The notes: generated from the letters alone by a model not told the origin. DNA of 64,000 nucleotides from JAWKSY01 sp041402125 (GCA_041402125.1 JAWKSY010000019.1:1-64000), one strand, 5' to 3'; shown: positions 35,385 to 44,578, numbered from the stretch's first letter. Made by a program: numbers and translations.

Positions 35385-36632
35385 TCAGAAGACCCGGCCC
35401 TCGACGGCCTTTCCGTCGATGTAGACCCGCTCCGGACGGCTGGTGGCCTCGAAGGGCTCGCCGGTCCAGAGCACGAGATCCGCGTCCTTGCCGGCCGCGA
35501 TCGTCCCGACCCGCTCGGCCACGCCCATGAGGCGGGCGGGGGTGGCGGTGACGGCGGCGACGGCCTCCTCGCGGGTGAGCCCGTAGCGCATGGCGAACAT
35601 CGCCTGGCGCACGAGGCCGTAGTCGCCGGTCTGACCGGCGGCGGTGAGCGCGAGCGGGAGCCCGGCGTCGAGGATCATGCGCGGCGAATCGAATCGACGC
35701 GTCTCCTTGGCGCGGGACTGGATCCCGAAGCCGAAGGGAGAATCCTGCCGCACGTTGGCCGCGCGGACGGGCCCGTAGACCACCGGGGTCTTCGTGCGCT
35801 TCAGGGCCTCGAGGGCGCGCCAGGCTTCCGGCGCCTCCTCGAGCGTGAAGCGGAAACCGAACTCCTCGGAGAGGCGGATCGCGGTGTTGATCTCGCCGAG
35901 GTCCCGCGCGACGACGCGCAGGGCGCGCTTTCCGTCGAGGACGTCGACGAGCATCGCGGTCGCCGGGTCGGGCGAGACGCGGAGCTTGGCCGCGCGGGCC
36001 TCGCGGACGCCCTTCGCCTTCATCCAGGCGTCGCGCGCGACGAGGACCGACCCCATGGGGCCGAGCGGCGCGCGGGTGAAGTCGCTCACGTTCTCGGGGC
36101 GGCTCGGGCGCTGGTTCCCGAACTGCGGGCCGCTGACCATCACCATGCGCGGCGCGCCCTGGGCGTCGAGCACGCGGCCCGACTCGGGGCCGGTGCCGGT
36201 CTTGACCGCCGCGCCCTGCGGACCGATGACCGCCTCGACCGAGGAGGTCACGAAGACGGAGGTGACGCCCTCGCGGGCGAGGTTCTTCATGAGCGTCGAG
36301 CGCAGGTCGAGGACGTCGGCGACCTTGTACTGCGGGACGACCTCGCTCTCCTGCGGCGTCCGGTTGCCGCCGAGCGCGTTGGCGCTGGCGGCGTCGATGA
36401 GTCCGGGCGTGACGGCGAAGGCCCGGGCGCGCGTCGCGCCCTCGGGGATCTCCACCTCGGAGGCGGGTCCGACGGCGAGGATCTTGCCGTCGCGGACGAC
36501 GACGAGTGCGTTCTCGAGGACGCCGTCGCCGAGGTAGACCTTGCGGGCGCGGATCGCCAGGGTGTCGCCCTGGGCCGCCACTCCCCCGCCGAGGACGGCG
36601 AGGGCGAGCGCCGTGAGCATCGTCTTCATCAT
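35385..36632 (-). CDS. Exported amidohydrolase-like protein, metal motif lost
   Basis: A 415-residue exported protein (signal KTMLTALALAVLGGGVAAQ) with ALVVVRDGKILAVGPASEV, FAVTPGLIDAASANALGG (no H-x-H) and VGTIAAGKDADLVLWTGEP. It is among the more compact members, with no low-complexity insert. The ATG overlaps the upstream paralog stop by 4 bases (ATGA at 36629-36632), so translation is coupled. An open frame continues upstream but only as antisense-like sequence inside the neighbouring gene. Confidence 0.84.
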   Translation of the reverse strand: MMKTMLTALALAVLGGGVAAQGDTLAIRARKVYLGDGVLENALVVVRDGKILAVGPASEVEIPEGATRARAFAVTPGLIDAASANALGGNRTPQESEVVPQYKVADVLDLRSTLMKNLAREGVTSVFVTSSVEAVIGPQGAAVKTGTGPESGRVLDAQGAPRMVMVSGPQFGNQRPSRPENVSDFTRAPLGPMGSVLVARDAWMKAKGVREARAAKLRVSPDPATAMLVDVLDGKRALRVVARDLGEINTAIRLSEEFGFRFTLEEAPEAWRALEALKRTKTPVVYGPVRAANVRQDSPFGFGIQSRAKETRRFDSPRMILDAGLPLALTAAGQTGDYGLVRQAMFAMRYGLTREEAVAAVTATPARLMGVAERVGTIAAGKDADLVLWTGEPFEATSRPERVYIDGKAVEGRVF

Positions 36633-37774
36633 CGCGCCTTCCGCTCCTTCTTGGCCGCCCAGGCGCGGCGGCCGTCGATCCAGGTCTCGAGCACGCGCGA
36701 CCGCGCGTCGAGGACGTCGCCGCTCAAGACGACGAAGTCCGCATCCATGCCGACCGCGAGGGCTCCGACCCGGTCTCCGATGCCCGCGATCTCGGCCGGG
36801 GCGCTCGTGATCGAGGCGAGGCCGGCGCGCGAGGAGAGTCCGTGGCGGACCGCGGTGATCGCGCCCTGCCGGAGGACGTCGGGGTGGCGTCGCGGCGTGT
36901 CGCCGAAGTAGGCGACCGTGATGCCGGCCGCCTCGGCGAGCGCGCCGAGCCCGGAGACGCGTCGGTCGGCCTCGGGACCGGGCGCCGCGAGGGCGACCGA
37001 GAGGCCCTTGACCGCGAGCCCGTCGAGCGCGCGCTGCAGGTCGACGGCGCCGATGAGCGCGAGGTCGAGGTCGTAGCGGCGACGGAGGTCGAGGACGTCG
37101 CGGATCTCGGCCGCGCTCGAGACCGTGCACAGCCCCGGGCGCTTGCCGCGCGCGAACTCGATCATGGCGGGCTGGCCGCGGCCGCCCTTTGACTCGTCCA
37201 GGAAGACGCGCAGCATCTCGAGGGCGTCGGCGTAGGACGAGGGGCGACGGGCCCGGCTGAGCGCCGAGGGCGTCACCGTGAGGCGCACCGGCCCTTCCGC
37301 TTCGGCGAGTCGAGCGCGATCGCCGGTCTTCACCGCGCAACCGCGGCCGGAGACGAGGCTCCGATCGCCGGGCAGGATGACCGCGGTCGTGATCCCGGAG
37401 GCGGCGAGGAGCGGGAAGTCGCGGTGGGCGAGCTCGACGGCTTCCGCCGTCCGACCCCGGTCGTCGATTCCGACGGAGGACTCGACGAGGTCGTTCGGAG
37501 CGCCCGCCGCGGAGGCGACATCGACGAATCCCGGCGCGACGACGGCCGCGCCGAGGTCGACGGTCCGGTAGCCGGCGGGAATCGCGAGCTCGCGGCCGAT
37601 GGCCTTCACGCGTCCGTTCTCGACGAGCATCGTCGCGTCGACGAGGTCGGCGCCGCGTCCGGTGACGATCCGCTTCGCCTTGACGGCGACGCGGTCCTGG
37701 GCGGCGGCGGTGGCCGCCGCGCCGGTCAGCGCGCAGACGAGCGCGACCGTGGCGAGGAGGTGGGGGAGCTTCAT
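36629..37774 (-). CDS. Exported amidohydrolase-like protein, metal motif lost
   Basis: A 381-residue exported protein, the shortest of the series. Signal LLATVALVCALTGAAATAAAQ, then TMLVENGRVKAIGRELAIPA, VVAPGFVDVASAAGAPND in place of PGLIDxHxH, and a C-terminal VGALAVGMDADFVVLSGD. It resembles its downstream neighbour in size and spacing, consistent with tandem duplication. Translationally coupled to that neighbour by ATGA. Only 7 bases separate it from the upstream 687-residue gene. Confidence 0.82.
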   Translation of the reverse strand: MKLPHLLATVALVCALTGAAATAAAQDRVAVKAKRIVTGRGADLVDATMLVENGRVKAIGRELAIPAGYRTVDLGAAVVAPGFVDVASAAGAPNDLVESSVGIDDRGRTAEAVELAHRDFPLLAASGITTAVILPGDRSLVSGRGCAVKTGDRARLAEAEGPVRLTVTPSALSRARRPSSYADALEMLRVFLDESKGGRGQPAMIEFARGKRPGLCTVSSAAEIRDVLDLRRRYDLDLALIGAVDLQRALDGLAVKGLSVALAAPGPEADRRVSGLGALAEAAGITVAYFGDTPRRHPDVLRQGAITAVRHGLSSRAGLASITSAPAEIAGIGDRVGALAVGMDADFVVLSGDVLDARSRVLETWIDGRRAWAAKKERKAR

Positions 37775-37781
37775 GGGCTTC

Positions 37782-39845
37782 CTACTTCTGGTAAGCGACC
37801 TTGCCTTCGAGATAGACGCGCTCGACGCGACTGGCGGCCAGGAAGGGGTTGCCGTCGAAGACGACGAGACTGGCGAGCTTCCCGGCGCCGATCGCGCCGA
37901 GGCCTTCGAGATGGAGGACCCGCGCGGCGCGCTCGGTCACGGCGCGGAGGGCGTCCGCGTCGCTCAGACCGAGGCTCGCGAGGTAAGCGGCGCGGTCGAG
38001 CAGGCCCGAGCTCTCGTCACCCATGCTGGCGACGACGATCGGGACCCCGGCGCGCGCGAGGATGGCCGCGTTGGCGGGATCGCCCTCGCCCTCGAGCGGG
38101 ATCGAATAGCCGGCCGCCCGCACCATGCCGCGCGGAGCACGCCCGCCTCTCGGGAAGGGGAAGGACGGAGCGCCGCCGGCGACCGGGCCGCCCGCGATCT
38201 CCTGCGTCGGCGCGGAGGGCTCGCCGTCGACGATGACGGAGACCTCGGCCTTCGCCAGCTCCTCGGCGACGAAGCGGCCCTCGGTCACGCCCTCGAGCGC
38301 GACCTCCATCGGGATGTCGTCGAGGATCTCGAGCACGCCCAGGATGTCCTCGGCGCGGTGCACCTCGATCCGCACGCCGACCTTGCCGGCGAGGGCCTTG
38401 GCGACCTCCTCGAGGTCGGGGTTCACCGCGGGACGGACGGGCTTCTTCGGCCGACCGTCCTTCTCCTTGGCGCCCTTGGCGTCGTCCTTCTTCGCGCCCG
38501 CGGGCGCGCCCTTCGGCTCGTCCTCGCGGGCGAGGCCGAAGGCGGAGTCGTGATCGTCGTCGTGGTCCGCGTCGTGGTCGTCGTGCCCGTCACCCTCGGC
38601 GTGCTCGGGAGCGAAGCCGAAGCGCTCGAGGTAGCGGTCGGCGAGCTCGTCGCCCACCCATTCGAACTCGTCGGCCGGGAAGGGCTGCGCGTGCGCGATG
38701 TGGGCCGGCGCGAGCGGATCGTCGCTGCCGCAGTGAGGGCAGGTCGCGGTGCGCTGCTCGGAGGCGACGACGCGGCTCGGCGGCTCGGGCCAGCGGAGGT
38801 GCGGCTCGGTGCCGTCGTCGAGGAAGGTCGGGCGCGGCGCGAGCTGCGGCGGATCCGCGAAGATCGCGAGGACGCCCGGCTCCGGCTTCTCGGGGAAGCC
38901 GCCGCCCTCGTGATCGTGGTCCTCGTGGTCCTCACCGGTGAGGGAGGCGTGATCGTGCTCGTCGTGCACGCCGACGATGTTGCAGTTCTCGTCCGTGCAG
39001 TTCTCGAGACCGGGGACCGGGAATCCGAGACGGAAGCCGCCGAGGAGACGCGAGTCGATCGCGCCGCCCGGGCGGCGGGTCGGACGCCGACGCCGCGCCG
39101 GCGCGGCGCCCGGCTTCGCGGCGGGGGCCGCCTCAGCCTTCTTCTCGTCCTTCTTGTCGGGAGCGGTCTTGCCAGGGTTCTTCTTGGCCCACTCGGCGAG
39201 GTCCTTCTCGTACTGGGCGAGGTCTTCCTCGTACTTCTCCCAGGACTCCTTGTACTTGCGCGCGCCCTCGAGGTACTTGCGCAGCGCGTCGATCTCGCCG
39301 CGGCGACCGATGGCGGAGGAGTTCGTCCCCACCTTGAAGTGGATCGCGTCCGTCCCGTCGAGGACGGCGGCGGCGAGGTCGGCGTCGGCCGAGGCCGTGG
39401 TGCGCAGGACCTGTCCGCGTCCGCCCGCGCCGCGGGCCGCGTTACCGGCGAGGTAGGCGTAACCGACGCCCGCCTCGAGCGCGTCCTGCCAGGTCTCGAG
39501 ACCGTAGGGATCGAGCGCGTCGGTCGCGAGGTGCCGCGGCGCCTGCGAGTTCGCGCGCGTCGCGATGCCCATCATGGTGGAGGCGTCGATCAGCGACGGG
39601 ATGACGTAGCGACCCTGCCCGTCGATCACCTCGGCGTCGGAGGCGATCTCGACGTCGCGTCCCACCGCCTTGATGCGCTTGCCCGCGATCACGACGTGGC
39701 AGCCCTTCACGAACTCGCCGTTCACGAGGACGGTCGCGTTCTTGATCACGACGTCGGGCTTGCTGCCCAATCCGAACTGGGCCCGCGCCGACACGGCGAG
39801 GGTCGCGAAGATCGCGAGGAAGGCGATCACACGCGCGGTGTTCAT
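37782..39845 (-). CDS. Exported amidohydrolase-like protein with His/Asp-rich inserts
   Basis: A 687-residue exported protein, first gene of the operon. Signal RVIAFLAIFATLAVSARAQ; outline VIAGKRIKAVGRDVEI, YVIPSLIDASTMMGIAT (no H-x-H), and ending at IGAGKLASLVVFDGNPF. A helical Lys/Glu-rich segment leads to a ~230-residue insert containing two His/Asp-rich runs (EHDHASLTGEDHEDHDHEGG; HDDHDADHDDDHD) and Cys pairs (ENCTDENCN, ATCPHCGSDD) suited to binding zinc or other metals. ATG 39845 has AGGGAG eight bases ahead and is preferred to an in-frame start at 39911. A strong terminator at 40072-40108 separates it from the gene upstream, so the operon promoter should lie in 39846-40071. Confidence 0.82.
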   Translation of the reverse strand: MNTARVIAFLAIFATLAVSARAQFGLGSKPDVVIKNATVLVNGEFVKGCHVVIAGKRIKAVGRDVEIASDAEVIDGQGRYVIPSLIDASTMMGIATRANSQAPRHLATDALDPYGLETWQDALEAGVGYAYLAGNAARGAGGRGQVLRTTASADADLAAAVLDGTDAIHFKVGTNSSAIGRRGEIDALRKYLEGARKYKESWEKYEEDLAQYEKDLAEWAKKNPGKTAPDKKDEKKAEAAPAAKPGAAPARRRRPTRRPGGAIDSRLLGGFRLGFPVPGLENCTDENCNIVGVHDEHDHASLTGEDHEDHDHEGGGFPEKPEPGVLAIFADPPQLAPRPTFLDDGTEPHLRWPEPPSRVVASEQRTATCPHCGSDDPLAPAHIAHAQPFPADEFEWVGDELADRYLERFGFAPEHAEGDGHDDHDADHDDDHDSAFGLAREDEPKGAPAGAKKDDAKGAKEKDGRPKKPVRPAVNPDLEEVAKALAGKVGVRIEVHRAEDILGVLEILDDIPMEVALEGVTEGRFVAEELAKAEVSVIVDGEPSAPTQEIAGGPVAGGAPSFPFPRGGRAPRGMVRAAGYSIPLEGEGDPANAAILARAGVPIVVASMGDESSGLLDRAAYLASLGLSDADALRAVTERAARVLHLEGLGAIGAGKLASLVVFDGNPFLAASRVERVYLEGKVAYQK

Positions 39846-40071
39846 GTCTCGAACTCCCTGAGGACGGTCCGGTGACGGAAGGGACCGGAGGCGGAAACCG
39901 GCGACGCACACGCCGATGGATCACCGCTCCGGTGGGTGCGAGAGGATAGACTCTTGCGGCTACATCTTCAATCCCATGTCAGACCGGGGGTTACGAACGC
40001 TCACGCGAAACGTATCGGAAACTTCTTTCCCGTCGCGGCCCTTCCGTCGTCGCGGCCTCCCCCGGAAACGA

Positions 40072-40108
40072 CGAGGGGGCCGGAGCGACGTACGCTCCGG
40101 CCCCCTCG
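40072..40108. terminator. Strong hairpin terminator
   Basis: A perfect 16-base stem (CGAGGGGGCCGGAGCG and complement) with a 5-base loop, 30 bases beyond the stop of the minus-strand Gly-rich protein. The rest of 39846-40138 holds no gene that I can see and should carry the promoter of the amidohydrolase operon. Confidence 0.75.
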
Positions 40109-40138
40109 ATGTTGCGGACGGTCGCGAGCGACTTCGGA

Positions 40139-40849
40139 TCAGAAGTCCTGGCCGCCGCCCTGACCGCCGCCGCCGCCACCACGGCCGCCGCGACCACCGC
40201 CGCGGCCGCCCCGGCCGCCGAAGCCGCCCCGGCCGCCGCCGCCGAGACCGCCCATGCCCTGCATGACGCGGCGCTGGGTCTCGCGGATCTGCTCCTCGGT
40301 CAGCACGGCCGAGAGATCGTCCTGGAAGTCCTCGTTCATCTCGCGCATCTCGCCGAAGAGTTCGCGGCGATCGGCGTTCTCGTCGGCCATCTTCTCGCGC
40401 ATCTCCTTCGACTTGGCCATGTAGTCGCCGAGGATCTTCTCGAGCTTCTGCGCCTTCTTGTCGTCGAGCTTGTACTCCTTCGCCAGGTCGGCGCTGAGGA
40501 GCTTCGGATCGGCGGCGCGCTCGCGCTGGATGCGGTTCTTGGTCTGGGTCAGGGCGCGCTCGGCGGCCTTCTTGACCTCCGCGTCCTCGGACTTCGCCAG
40601 CTTCTCGAGGCGCGCGACGGACGGCGCGCCGATCGACACCATCGCCTCGAAGGCGGAGGCGCGGATCTTCTCGTGCTTGCCGGCCGCGTTGGCGGCGAGC
40701 GTGTCGAGCCACTTCTCGAGAGCCGCGTCCTTCTTCTCGGCGGCGTCCTGCTTCTCGGCGGGAGCCTTCGCGCCCGCCTCCGCGTCCTGGGCCACGGCAA
40801 GGGAAGCGGTCATCAGGACCGCGAGCATCAGCGCGGAAAGCGTCTTCAT
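40139..40849 (-). CDS. Exported helical protein with Gly/Arg-rich tail
   Basis: A 236-residue exported protein (signal LSALMLAVLMTASLAVAQ). The middle is charged and helical: a short HEAT-like stretch (ASAFEAMVSIGAPSVARLEK) and a Lys/Glu-rich coiled-coil-like region whose DDLSAVLTEEQIRETQRRV resembles the LTxxQ motif of Spy/CpxP-type periplasmic proteins. The last ~40 residues are Gly/Arg repeats (GGRGG type) ending in Asp-Phe. I would call it a periplasmic chaperone-like or structural protein; no firm family. Flanked by a terminator on its 3' side; monocistronic by spacing. Confidence 0.7.
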   Translation of the reverse strand: MKTLSALMLAVLMTASLAVAQDAEAGAKAPAEKQDAAEKKDAALEKWLDTLAANAAGKHEKIRASAFEAMVSIGAPSVARLEKLAKSEDAEVKKAAERALTQTKNRIQRERAADPKLLSADLAKEYKLDDKKAQKLEKILGDYMAKSKEMREKMADENADRRELFGEMREMNEDFQDDLSAVLTEEQIRETQRRVMQGMGGLGGGGRGGFGGRGGRGGGRGGRGGGGGGQGGGQDF

Positions 40850-40893
40850 CGGTCTCGCTCCTCAGATGGGGATCGCCCGCCGTCGGCGGGCGC

Positions 40894-42138
40894 TTACCGG
40901 GAAACCTCGGAGCTGCCCGGGGGTTCCGGTGGATTCGCATTGTCGCCCGGCGCGGGCTCGGTGAGAAGGACGCGGGGCCCCTCGACCGTCCGCGTGAGGT
41001 GGAGCCGGGCGATCCCGCCCCGGCCGTCCAGGCGGAGCTGTCGCTCGTAGGCGACGGGATCGACGGCGAAGTCCCGGCGCGAGATCCGCACGCGCCCCAA
41101 ACCCCTCGCCCGCAACTCCTTCCGGACCGCGGCCGGCTTCGCCGGAAAGACCCCGCGGATCGCCTCGGCGCGGAAGAGCGGCGTTCCCACCGGCTCGTCG
41201 GCGGTGGCGTAGCTGCCGCCGGGCACCAGGAGCCGGGCGCCGCAGGCGAGGACGAAGCGCTCCAGGAGACCCGAGCGGCCGAGCGCGGGGTCGGGATCGA
41301 GGAGGAAGGCCCCGAGGGGACCGTCCGGAGCCCTCCCGCCGGGCTCGCCGACGAACTCGCCCCCCTCCCCCGGGATCGAGACGCGTCGCTCGACCCGGGC
41401 GAGCTCGCCGCCCCAGAGCACCAGCTCGCGGAGCTCCCGCCCGACCGAAACGAACTCCAGCTCGCCCCGCCCGCGCAGGCTCTCGAGCGGCGTCAGCGGC
41501 GAGAGCTTGATCGCGAATCCCCGCGCCGGCGCCCGACCCGCGAGATCCTCGAGGAGGAAGGAGAGCGGCGGACTCGCGCGCTCGGGATCGGGACTGCGCC
41601 GCCCGTCGGCCCGCCGGTCGGGATCGGCGTAGAAGACGTCGGGACGGAGGGCGGTCGAGGCGGCGTCGACCCGCGCGAAGAGGGCCGCGTCGGCGATCTC
41701 GGGCCCGAGCGCGGCGAGGTTCGCGCGGGCGAGCACCAGGCGACCGGGGTCGAGGTCGACGGCGAGGACGCGGAGCCGCCGCGCGAGGGCGCGCGTGTCG
41801 AGCCCGACGCCGCAGCCGATCTCGGTGAGCCGCGAGACGCCCGCCTCCGCGAACCGTCGGGCCCGATGCGCGGCGGCGACGGCGCCGCTCGACTGCTGGG
41901 CGGCGAGGTAGCCGGCGTGCAGCGTGCGCGCGTCGGGATCCTTGCCCTCGAGACTCCGCCGGCCCCGCTCGCGATCGAGCAGAGCGGAGGCGCGCGGCGC
42001 ATCGAAGCGCCGGCGTAGATCCTCGAGGAGGGCGCGCTCGGGTTCGCGACCGGCCAGCTCGACGCCGGCCGCGACGCCCTCCGGCGAGACGAGGAAGCGC
42101 GCGACCTCGAGATCGAAGTCCGGCCCGCGGGCGTTCAC
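40894..42138 (-). CDS. Class I methyltransferase with THUMP-like C-terminal domain
   Basis: A 414-residue protein starting at GTG 42138. An N-terminal helical part is followed by a SAM-binding Rossmann domain (LTEIGCGVGLDTRALARRL at about residue 105; VDLDPGRLVLARANL; VFYADPDRRADG as the motif IV equivalent) and a C-terminal THUMP-like domain from about 310 (RAEAIRGVFPAKPAAVRKEL, VRISRRDFAVDP). The arrangement matches a known class I methyltransferase/THUMP-like family whose substrate is probably RNA but unproven. It ends about 45 bases from the start of the Gly-rich protein on the same strand. Confidence 0.8.
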   Translation of the reverse strand: MNARGPDFDLEVARFLVSPEGVAAGVELAGREPERALLEDLRRRFDAPRASALLDRERGRRSLEGKDPDARTLHAGYLAAQQSSGAVAAAHRARRFAEAGVSRLTEIGCGVGLDTRALARRLRVLAVDLDPGRLVLARANLAALGPEIADAALFARVDAASTALRPDVFYADPDRRADGRRSPDPERASPPLSFLLEDLAGRAPARGFAIKLSPLTPLESLRGRGELEFVSVGRELRELVLWGGELARVERRVSIPGEGGEFVGEPGGRAPDGPLGAFLLDPDPALGRSGLLERFVLACGARLLVPGGSYATADEPVGTPLFRAEAIRGVFPAKPAAVRKELRARGLGRVRISRRDFAVDPVAYERQLRLDGRGGIARLHLTRTVEGPRVLLTEPAPGDNANPPEPPGSSEVSR

Positions 42139-42172
42139 GCGAGGCGCTCGCCCGTCGGCCGCGTCCGGACGC

Positions 42173-43513
42173 TCATTGCGCGAGGAAGGTCCGCCAGCCG
42201 TTCTCGACCGTCGTCAGGTCCGCGCCGAGTCCCTTCGTCATCGCGGCGGAGAAGGCGGCCTCCCAGTCGATCCCCTTGGTGTTGGCGATCTTGTACTTGG
42301 GCGAGTTCACCGTGATGTTGAAGCGCTTCCACATCGTCGCGAACTTGTCGAGCCCGTAGGTGTCGATCATCCAGGGGACCATCGACTTGCCGTGGTCGTA
42401 GCAGCGCAGCGTCTCGTCCTCGTCGGTCTGGCGCAGGAGGAGCTGGCACTCGCGCAGCGTGCTGAGTCGTCCCTCCTTCTTGCGCGTCTTCGCGGGCCCG
42501 TGGAGGTCGCCGTCGACGCCGGCGAGATAGGCGCAGAAGCCCTCGACGATCACGCGGCTCAGCGGACGCGAACCGCACCAGCGGTTGACGATCTGCGCCA
42601 TCGCCGTGTGCTCGGGCGGGATCTTGGAGTGGATCGCGGAGTAGCTGATCCACCACGAGTAGTCCCAGCCGTGGGCGGCCTTGCGCTGGGTGTAGAAGCC
42701 GCACTCGGTGTCGTCCTCGAAGACGTACATCGGCCACGGGTCCGGCGTCGCGATGCCGAGGACGCCGACGGCGCGCTCGATGGCGGAGTCGATCCGCGCG
42801 ACGTAGGCGTCGCGCTCCTTGGGCTCCATCGTCTTCGCGACGCTGGGCGCGAAGTAGCAGTGGATGCGCTTCCCCTCGACCTTCGCGAAGCTCCCCCACT
42901 TCATCATGCGGGTGATCATCTCGAGGCCCTTCTTGCCGGTCTTCGAGTCGGCGCGGTTGCCCTCCTTCGAGAGCAGCCGGAAGTGGCGACGGGCGGCGAA
43001 CCAGTCGTTCTCGAGCAGCGCGATCTTGCCGAGACCGATGAGGCCGGAATGGCGGACGTCCTCGCGGATCCAGTCGAGGGCGAGGAGCTTCTCGTAGGTC
43101 TCCTTCGACTTCGCCCGCCGGCCCTGGTGGAAGTAGAGCTGGGCGAGGAACTGCTTCGCCTTGATGTGCTTCGGGTCGAGCTCGCAGGCCTTCTCGAGCT
43201 TCGCGATGGCCTTGTCGTACTCGCCGATCTTCCAGTGCATGTGCCCGTAGGTGATCAGCACCGGCACGTCGGCCGGACGCTCGGCGAGGATCTGGTCGTA
43301 GACGCGGAAGGCCTCCTCGAAGTCGCCGAGCTCGTGATAGTCGCGGGCCCGCTGGTAGCGGGGATCGACGTTGCCGTCCTCCTCCTCGTAGTCGCGCCAG
43401 TCGATGCCCCCGGAACTCTCCTCCTCGTCCTGGGCGACGAGCGAGGGCGCGAGAGCGAAGGTGAGCATCAGCGCGAGGAGCGCGAGGGGGCGGAACTCGG
43501 CGAGCGAGGACAT
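42173..43513 (-). CDS. Exported TPR protein with degenerate peptidase-MA-like domain
   Basis: A 446-residue exported protein: signal RPLALLALMLTFALAPSLVAQ, TPR repeats at about residues 50-170 (GDFEEAFRVYDQILAERP, GEYDKAIAKLEKACELDP), then a C-terminal domain from about 200 resembling peptidase MA-like/DUF1570 proteins. The zinc motif HExxH is not present; the region reads PPEHTAMAQIVNRW, followed by SRVIVEGFCAYLAG, which keeps the EG. So it is probably not a working metalloprotease. Related in kind to the protein at 6764-8398. ATG 43513 opens the signal peptide. Start is 34 bases upstream of the next gene's end only; no operon partner is evident. Confidence 0.75.
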   Translation of the reverse strand: MSSLAEFRPLALLALMLTFALAPSLVAQDEEESSGGIDWRDYEEEDGNVDPRYQRARDYHELGDFEEAFRVYDQILAERPADVPVLITYGHMHWKIGEYDKAIAKLEKACELDPKHIKAKQFLAQLYFHQGRRAKSKETYEKLLALDWIREDVRHSGLIGLGKIALLENDWFAARRHFRLLSKEGNRADSKTGKKGLEMITRMMKWGSFAKVEGKRIHCYFAPSVAKTMEPKERDAYVARIDSAIERAVGVLGIATPDPWPMYVFEDDTECGFYTQRKAAHGWDYSWWISYSAIHSKIPPEHTAMAQIVNRWCGSRPLSRVIVEGFCAYLAGVDGDLHGPAKTRKKEGRLSTLRECQLLLRQTDEDETLRCYDHGKSMVPWMIDTYGLDKFATMWKRFNITVNSPKYKIANTKGIDWEAAFSAAMTKGLGADLTTVENGWRTFLAQ

Positions 43514-43598
43514 GGCGGTCTCCTTCCCGGGTCCCGCATTATGGCCGCCGGGAGCCCGGGAGGGAAATCGGAGCCGATGGGTCGCGACGAACCCGCGC

Positions 43599-44498
43599 TC
43601 AGGAGCGCGTCGACGCCCGTCCGCCCCGCCGCCCGAAGCGCCACGCTCCGGCTCCGAGGACGGCGACGGCGATGGCGATCCCGAGGACGAGGAGCTTCCG
43701 GGAGTCGTCGTCCCCGACCTCCGCTCCGTCCTCGTCGACCGGCGCCTCCGCGGGCGGCGCCTCGTGCGCCAGACCGGTGACAAGACCCGCGAGATCCACC
43801 CCGGAAACGGGCTCCCCGGGGACGAAGTCGTCCCGACGGGCCCCCTCCGCGAAGCGCAGGGACCCGACGATGGCCGCGGCGCGCTCGACCTCCGCACGGA
43901 AGGCGGCCGGCTCGCAGGCGAAGGTCGCGACGATCACGCCCCGTCGACCGAGCACCCGGGCCTGGTAGTTGTAGACCGGGTCGCCGTCGGGCCCCGTCAG
44001 CCGGACGGCCCAGCTCAGGATGCCGTTCTCGCGGTCGTAGGTCGGCGCGATCTCGAAGCCGTCCACGCCGAGCGGCGCGAGTCCCTGCATCTCGCGGAAG
44101 GCGTTCGCTCCGTCGGCCGCCTCGCGGAGCGTCGCGAGCAATGCCTCCTCGTCGAGCGTGCCCCCGTCGTCGACCCGGCCGATCGGCTCGAAGGAGAAGT
44201 CCACGATCCAGTCGATGTCCGACGTGGAGACGAGGGCGAGCTCGCGCGAGGACGCGTTCCCCATCACCTCCAGCAGGCGACGCGCATCCTCCTGGCCGAG
44301 CGCCCGGGTCCCGGCGGGGATCTCGACGGACGCGATCGCGCCGAGCGCGATCGTCGCCGGTCCGTCCGTCCACGTGAGCGAGGACAGGAACTCGTCCCAC
44401 TGCCGGCGGACCGCCGCCGCGTCCTGACCCGCCGCGTCCGACCCGGCGGCGGCGAGGGCGATGATCCCGACGAGGAACAGGCGGGGCAGGCTTCTCAC
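43599..44498 (-). CDS. DUF2167-family membrane protein
   Basis: A 299-residue protein with a signal sequence (RLFLVGIIALAAAGSDAAGQ), a luminal DUF2167-type domain (TWTDGPATIALGAIASVEIPAGTRALG opens it; IDWIVDFSFEPIGRVDD and LSWAVRLTGPDGDPVYNYQA follow) and one C-terminal transmembrane helix (LLVLGIAIAVAVLGAGAW) with an Arg-rich cytoplasmic end. DUF2167 proteins have no established function. Start is GTG 44498. It lies downstream of tRNA-Phe and its hairpin. Confidence 0.82.
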   Translation of the reverse strand: MRSLPRLFLVGIIALAAAGSDAAGQDAAAVRRQWDEFLSSLTWTDGPATIALGAIASVEIPAGTRALGQEDARRLLEVMGNASSRELALVSTSDIDWIVDFSFEPIGRVDDGGTLDEEALLATLREAADGANAFREMQGLAPLGVDGFEIAPTYDRENGILSWAVRLTGPDGDPVYNYQARVLGRRGVIVATFACEPAAFRAEVERAAAIVGSLRFAEGARRDDFVPGEPVSGVDLAGLVTGLAHEAPPAEAPVDEDGAEVGDDDSRKLLVLGIAIAVAVLGAGAWRFGRRGGRASTRS

Positions 44499-44578
44499 GA
44501 TGGGCGACTCCGTCCGTCCCGAGCCGCGCGGAAAGGCGCGATCCGGGCGCGGAAATGACGACGCGGGGCTCGCAAATG

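Noticed and set aside
26645..39845. Catabolic gene cluster of active amidohydrolases
   Set aside because: Seven of nine units lack the His-x-His metal ligands, so a simple multi-hydrolase pathway is not supported.
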